Shown here: piece by piece, positions 17,402-22,372 of the stretch
Layout: every line of letters begins with the position of its first letter
Position numbering within the stretch: position 1 is the first letter of the stretch
Assembly (NCBI GenBank): GCA_905250885.1
Contig: CAJNOQ010002851.1
Location: 1 to 22,372, forward strand
Length of the DNA: 22,372 bases
Reading direction: 5' to 3'
Origin: Didymodactylos carnosus
Taxonomy: Eukaryota > Rotifera > Eurotatoria > Philodinida > Philodinidae
Position numbers and translations under genes: made by a program
The notes under the pieces: model-generated
Seen by the model: the letters and a program-made list of their open reading frames with translations, nothing else
What the model was told of the DNA's origin: nothing
Databases searched by the model: none

Positions 17402-20400
17402 TTATATTTTATCCAATACATGAAACCATTGATAACAAAAATCCGTATAATATTTTTTATCAAATTTTCCATTAAAAAAGTTGCACGAAATATTTAATTC
17501 TAATAAAATAATTCCTTTTGATGTATGTGCTACATCCCATCCAATGAGTGGGACATCTCTACACATCTTTTCATGTGCATTACACGCAATCTGAATCGAT
17601 TCAACGACATTTGTCCACTTAACACCTTCTATTCGAACACCACTATCTGGATGAATCATGTATTCTTTCCACATGGATGTATCTGGTTGACAGAAGTAAT
17701 GTATGCCCAATTTATTCCAATGTTGGGTCGTTGTTCCTGATGACAGTATTCCGCTCGTCATATCAATGTTGAAGAAAATAGCGTTATGATCTGTAAATTC
17801 ATTTGAACGTCCAGCTCGAAATACGACTGTTAATGGTTTGATAGGAACAGTTTTGTCGGCTGACGAAGAAGTTATTATACGAACAGTTGAGAGTGGTGCT
17901 GTATCAGGTAGAAGGCGTTGAATAAAATCACAATTTTCAAAAACTTCTTGGATTATCCAATCACCTCTTGACATCTGATTAGAAAAATTTCGATAAAGAT
18001 GAATACCCATACCACCTTCAATTGCCTTGTGTTTGATCATGATCGATGGATAGTTTAAAAAAGGTGAAACTGGAATATCTAAACAGAGGACCAAAAACAA
18101 AATGTATCAATCTGACTCAGAACTGTGCATAAATCCTGAAATTCCAACTCGTTCTGATGTGTTTTTTTTTCAGTGAATTACGACTTAGTTTCTGTAAAAA
18201 CCAGTTTTCGCGATCTTTCTGAGCCCTTTTCTAAAATCAAACATTGCCACTAGATTTGGTGTACACGAGAAACCTGTTTTTCTGCTCGAATTTACTCGTC
18301 TGCGGTCCCCACCAGAGACTGATTCGGGCCACAAATGTTTAACCCAAACCCGGCCCAAAAACGTTTTGATTTAACCCGATTTGACCTGAATTGCTCAAGA
18401 ATACTGCGAGTTGTGACCCGAACGATGAAACTGAAGGTTCATTTAGTCGAAGTATAATCAGAGTATCTACTTCTCAAACGTCTAACATGAACATTGGGCA
18501 ATGCTCGCCAGAAAGAAGGAAAATCTTCCAGAACATCATTATTAGATTTAAATACATATTCTAGAATAAATGAGGTAAATATATTTGACAGAAATCTCTT
18601 TTTGTTTTTTAGTAATAGGATCCGAAGCCAATCTGATAACTTTTCATTCTGATCAAGCCCGATCCGACTCGAATCAACAGTTTTTGTATTCACCCGTACC
18701 TAACCCGTTTCAAAATTTATAGTTCACACACATTTCACCAAGAAATTAACACTGTATCACTTCTCAAAATTGAAACTGATTCTCATCGGAAAATGCTGGC
18801 CTGTTAAAACAACGAATTCAATTAAGAGTGGGTTTTATTGATCTACTAGACTAGAAACTGACTTTGAAAAGGCAAAGATGAAGTATTGCATATCTAAACT
18901 TTGTTTCTGATACAAAAGGTTCGCTAGCATAGTGCGAATATAAAATTTACCATGTCATGTATCATTACCATGTCGTCAAGAACTCTACCTTCATCGAACA
19001 CTAGCAGGTCTGATCATTCGTTGAGGATACTGATGGAGTGTTCATACTCCATGAATAATGGATACTACTTCAGCATATTTTATTATGAAGAAGCATGCAT
19101 GATCTATAGCCACAAGATATTTGTTCCTTCCTAATATGATAGAATTTAGCGTCAAAATTCTCAAATCGTTTTTCAAATTTTTAGAGTTTTATCTTCAAAA
19201 CGCCGGCATTAGTCAGAATTATAATTTGCCACAAATGCAAAATTCGAGTAAATTTTTTTTCCGAACGTGTTATACACGGTTGGATAGCTTGAAAGATGGG
19301 GATCCTATCTGTATGTATCCTATCTGATGACTTCAAGTTTTTTCGAATAGTCACATTGAAAAATCATCCAGATTTTCACGAAAAACTAACTAAGCTAAAC
19401 TAAGAACTTCGAAATACACGTCAGTCGACTCAGTTTTTGATCTTGATTCCAAGTATGATATTTTAATGCATGTAAGTTGAGTTCTGATGGAGAAAATTGA
19501 GAATTACGGGCAGAATTCCTACTTTTCCTACTCCAGTGAAATTTTTGAAATTGTGTGCGGACATCCTTTCACCACAGCTCCATCACATTTTTTCTATTTC
19601 GCTTAAATCTGGTATTTTTCCGTCTATGTGGAAAACAGCACTTATTCGTGCTATCTTTAAAAAAGAAAACAAATTTTTGGTGAAGAATTATCGACCAATT
19701 ACTCTCTTGTATAATGCTAGTAAAATCTTTGAAAAAATTGTTTACAAATCTTTGCTGTCCTTCTTAACAGTTACAAACTTCTTTTCTAGTTCTCAGTTTG
19801 GTTTTCGTCCAAAAACTTCAACCGTGGACGCTCTTCTCTTTATTACTAACCAAATATATCATTCTTTGGAATCTAAACATAAACTTATAGGAATTTCTTT
19901 TGATTTTGAGAAAGCATTTGACAAAAATTCCGCATTCTGTACTTCTACAGAAACTTTCTTTAGCTGATATCTCCGGCGTTTTGTTCAAATAGTTTAAATC
20001 ATATCTTTCAGATCGTCACTGTAGGAACTTCACGCTCATCTACAGTTCACATAACATCTGGAGTCCCCGCAAAGAAGTATTCTTGGACCTATACTATTTC
20101 TTATTTCCATTAATAACCTTCCTTCTACTATAAAAGCTGCAGTTCTAACATCCCTGTTTGCTGCTGATGTTTTTTGTTTAACATCAGTTTTTTCAACACA
20201 AAAGTATGTAAATGGAGTACTTCAATGGTGTGAAGATAATCACGTTAATCTTAACATTGACAAATGCCAATGGGTTTTGTTTTCTTCCACTAAAAATACT
20301 CTGTCTTCTGTTTCTTTATCAATCAGAAATATATCGATTCAACGCATCTTTTCATTAAAATTATTAGGCGTCTTTCTTTCCTACAACTTAACACGGAAAA

Positions 20401-22372
20401 CACATCTGGATTCCGTCGCTACAACTTACCGAAAAATGTTAGGTTCTATTTCTCGAGTTTTTCGCGATTGTCCGTATTCTCTGCATCTTCATTTGTATAA
20501 AACGTGTGTGCGTCCGATGCTTGAATATTCTTGTGTATTATTTGATTCTGATTTCATTTCTCATCTGAAAGTGTTAGACAAGGTTGAACGTTTAGCTTCT
20601 CGTATTATTCTCCAAGACTATTTAAGCTCTCTAGACTTTCTTCTCAAAAAACTGAAACTATTGTCTTTATCAGTGCGTCGTCAATATTACAGACTCACTT
20701 ACTTTCATAAAATCTATCACGGTAGAAGTCCTATTTCTTCTCACAAGCTTATCTCACCTCTTACCACTTGTCAGACTTTACGCCGAGGACATAACAGACG
20801 GGTAGTAATTCCAAACTTTAAGCTTAAAACCACTCGTATTTCTTTTATACCAAAAACATCTATAGAATGGAACAATCTCCCTTCATTCTTGGCACTTCAG
20901 AATAGTCACAAAGTTTTTAAGGAGATGCTTCGACGGGAATTAGGTTTGACTTAAACAACTCAATTTGTATTTATTTTATCTTCTCTTTGTTCATTGGAGA
21001 ATGCTCTCTTATTTTGTTTGTTTTTAGTTATACAGATATCACTAAGGCTTCTGTTTATCAGATGTTATAAGTTACTAAACGTTTACTTTCTTTTGTGATG
21101 TCCTTGCTTATGCAAAATAAATTTGAACTTGATTTAAACTTTTAGGCCTCTGATTTACACAAAATGAATTTTCTCGGCAAGAAAAAAAAAGTTTAAGAAA
21201 AGCGAGACATTAATTTAAACCTGAGGTTCAGACGAATCGAATGAGCTGTGACACTTGATTTCAACTCTTCACACAAAAAAACTACATAGCTTTGCAAAAG
21301 CAGTCATCCTTATTTCTTATCAGTAGATTCAGACGTTAATTGTAGTAGAACACTAACCTCCGAAATGAAGTAAAGAGTATTTTCTTATTCACTTTTCAAA
21401 ACTGAATCAGAAAAAAATAGTTTGAATGTTTGAATTTAAAACGTAAGTCGAAAAATTCAACTTTCCAAACATAACGGATTTTTTGACTTTTGAGACCTTT
21501 CAAGTTTTTCTCGATTTTCGGCATGAAGAAAGAATTTTAAAAGATCGGAAAATACATATTCTTGATCCCCATCTTTCAGGCTATCCAACCGTGTATAACA
21601 TGCTCGAAAAACAATTTCCTCGAATTTTGTATTTGCGGTACATTAATAATGAAAACTTTTTCTCCATTCATTCTTCAATCAGTCAAGTTTCTTCTGTTAC
21701 TAGTAAGAGTATAGATTCATAGATAAAATGTTGTACATCATATAGAATTAAAATTTCACGCTAAAAAATGATCTTGTTTGGGTCATAGAGAAGTAAAATA
21801 CTGCTGAATTATAATCGTCTTGCTAGTACATAGGCCATTTCATGTATAACCCTCTCTTACACTTTTAGAAAAACATATATGTAAGAATAATTTTTATTCT
21901 GTGTCATGAATTTTTTCTGCGTTGTCTATTTTCTTTAGTAGTCAGAAAGCGAAGAAAAAACGAAGTTTTTTTTTCACATACCTAATTTTCTTCCTTCCAG
22001 CAAGAATGTTCCTTTATCTTCCATTCTGAATTGATCACATTTTGTTTTGTGCCAATGATACTGTACGAGTGTCGAGTTTATTCGCCATAGAGCAAACCAA
22101 TGCTGTGGACATAATAATTGTTCATAAAAATATTCATTAAATGACTTCAGTCTTTCATTGAGATAATAATAAATGGCTGATATAAATGCAAAACATGGAT
22201 ACCATTGAAAAATAAATAATGAAAATACAAGTTTATTCCAAACAAAGACACTCAATGGTATTCCTGTTCCGGGTATGGCAATATTTTTAAAATTAGCACG
22301 CATATCTGTACGATAATCTTTTGCACGATAATGTGTTTTAAACCATAGACGAAACGTGAGAACAATAGAATA
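17402..22372 (-). CDS. ATP-grasp domain protein (sugar-transfer-associated/glutamate-ligase-like), 5' part off window
   Basis: Two exons are visible on the minus strand: one from the right edge (22372) down to 21982, and a last exon from 18078 to 17402 (TAA at 17404-17402). They join in phase (codon GAT split G|AT) across a 3903-base intron with GTATGT and TTTAG ends. The visible part is 130 codons plus 225 including the split codon and stop. The last exon has ATP-grasp features in order: the VKHK-like lysine region IMIKHKAIEGGMG, the DWIIQE strand, STVRIITS, HPDSG, IGWDVAH and ILLELN, the last holding the acidic and Asn metal/ATP ligands. These match the ATPgrasp_ST type known mainly in bacteria, which form acid-amine bonds using ATP. 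The exact substrate cannot be told. The first exon is hydrophobic in its middle (WNKLVFSLFIFQWYP) and may be membrane-associated. An extra exon in the large intron cannot be excluded. No frameshift or stop was seen. Confidence 0.82.
18079..19228. other. Intron of the ATP-grasp gene, segment before the inverted repeat
   Basis: No exon was recognised. At 18326-18430 and 18655-18710 there are scattered CCCG(A/G) words such as AACCCGGCCC, AACCCGATTTGACC and CCCGATCCGACTCG, suggesting two parts of one decayed CCCGA-rich repeat split by about 220 bases of AT-rich sequence. The open frame 18952-19134 has no recognised features. Confidence 0.4.
19229..19304. repeat. Left copy of a 76-base inverted repeat flanking the retrotransposon
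   Basis: This stretch, ending TTGAAAGATGGGGATC, occurs inverted at 21564-21638 with around ten differences. The strongest shared core is GTTATACACGGTTGGATAGC. Similarity stops sharply after GGGGATC on the inner side. Confidence 0.85.
19490..21135 (+). pseudogene. 5'-truncated, decayed non-LTR retrotransposon (reverse transcriptase part), antisense in a host intron
   Basis: Segment 19497-19967 encodes the front of a reverse transcriptase: LKLCADILSP, a W-K region, NYRPITLL, SSSQFGFRP and ISFDFEKAFD, with the first catalytic Asp present. The frame then breaks: an extra A after GACAAA near 19921, a TAG where FKWFK is expected, and further shifts around 20010-20090 where SGVP and SILGPILF remain readable in different frames. 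The catalytic FADD motif reads FAAD at 20157-20168, so the first Asp of the pair is lost (codon 20163-20165 GCT). Frame 20277-20954 carries the thumb and C-terminal region (IDKCQW upstream, LYKTCVRPMLEYS, WNNLPSF) and ends at TAA. The 3' end holds AATAAA at 21116-21121 followed by TTTGAACTTGATTT, which fits a Jockey/CR1-like tail. The 5' half, including any endonuclease, is missing. Exact clade uncertain. Confidence 0.88.
21136..21563. other. Intron sequence between the retrotransposon tail and the right inverted repeat
   Basis: AT-rich with no recognised coding or repeat signal. An open frame at 21483-21722 (+) overlaps the right inverted repeat and shows no family features. Confidence 0.4.
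21564..21638. repeat. Right copy of the 76-base inverted repeat
   Basis: Inverted partner of 19229-19304, starting GATCCCCATCTTTCAGGCTA on the plus strand. The two copies enclose about 2.26 kb that includes the whole retrotransposon remnant, and both lie inside the ATP-grasp intron. Confidence 0.85.

Noticed and set aside
16495..18290. Similar stretches near 16515-16590 and 18200-18265 sharing CACTAGATT and a CAGTTTTC word
   Set aside because: Similarity is patchy and could not be extended by eye into a convincing repeat; an alignment would be needed.
18952..19134. Small open frames on both strands, including a minus-strand DLLVFDEG-like reading
   Set aside because: The minus reading is interrupted by a stop and has no splice-consistent context; no family recognised.

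Overview
The window looks like nuclear DNA of a small, AT-rich animal genome. Genes are split by introns that are mostly 50-80 bases long and start with GT(A/G), and mobile-element debris fills much of the remaining space. An animal-style Amt-type ammonium transporter sits beside a bacterial-type ATP-grasp gene that carries introns. Together with fragments of several transposon classes, this suits a bdelloid rotifer (a Rotaria-like genome), but that assignment is an inference from gene content and not a proof.

Layout, left to right. Bases 1-775 (+): a broken integrase gene with three short introns. Bases 888-1126: short tandem repeats. Bases 1195-4156 (-): a six-exon transposase-like pseudogene with a stop codon and a frameshift in its second visible exon; its longest intron holds a TA-flanked miniature inverted-repeat element (2011-2613). 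Bases 5225-6306: a 1.1 kb foldback element. Bases 6869-7015 (+): the last exon of a RING-finger gene with zinc ligands lost. Bases 7801-11773 (-): a complete, apparently intact ammonium transporter in seven exons, 483 residues. Its 2.1 kb first intron contains an 11-base motif array, 15-base minisatellites and a 530-base hairpin. Bases 12061-13086: a 1 kb element with 48-base terminal inverted repeats and many ACGCGTTA motifs. Bases 13107-17340: no gene recognised. Bases 17402-22372 (-, running off the right edge): an ATP-grasp gene whose 3.9 kb intron contains, in the opposite orientation, a decayed non-LTR retrotransposon (about 19490-21135) bracketed by a 76-base inverted repeat.

Only two genes look functional, the ammonium transporter and the ATP-grasp protein. 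They share a strand, but nothing shows that they work together. Large introns of both genes, and of the transposase-like pseudogene, have taken in repeats while their short introns stayed compact. I found no RNA gene, CRISPR array or operon-like structure, and no obvious new multi-gene system. The points most worth checking are the origin of the ATP-grasp gene, the asymmetric foldback element, and the repeat-loaded first intron of the transporter.
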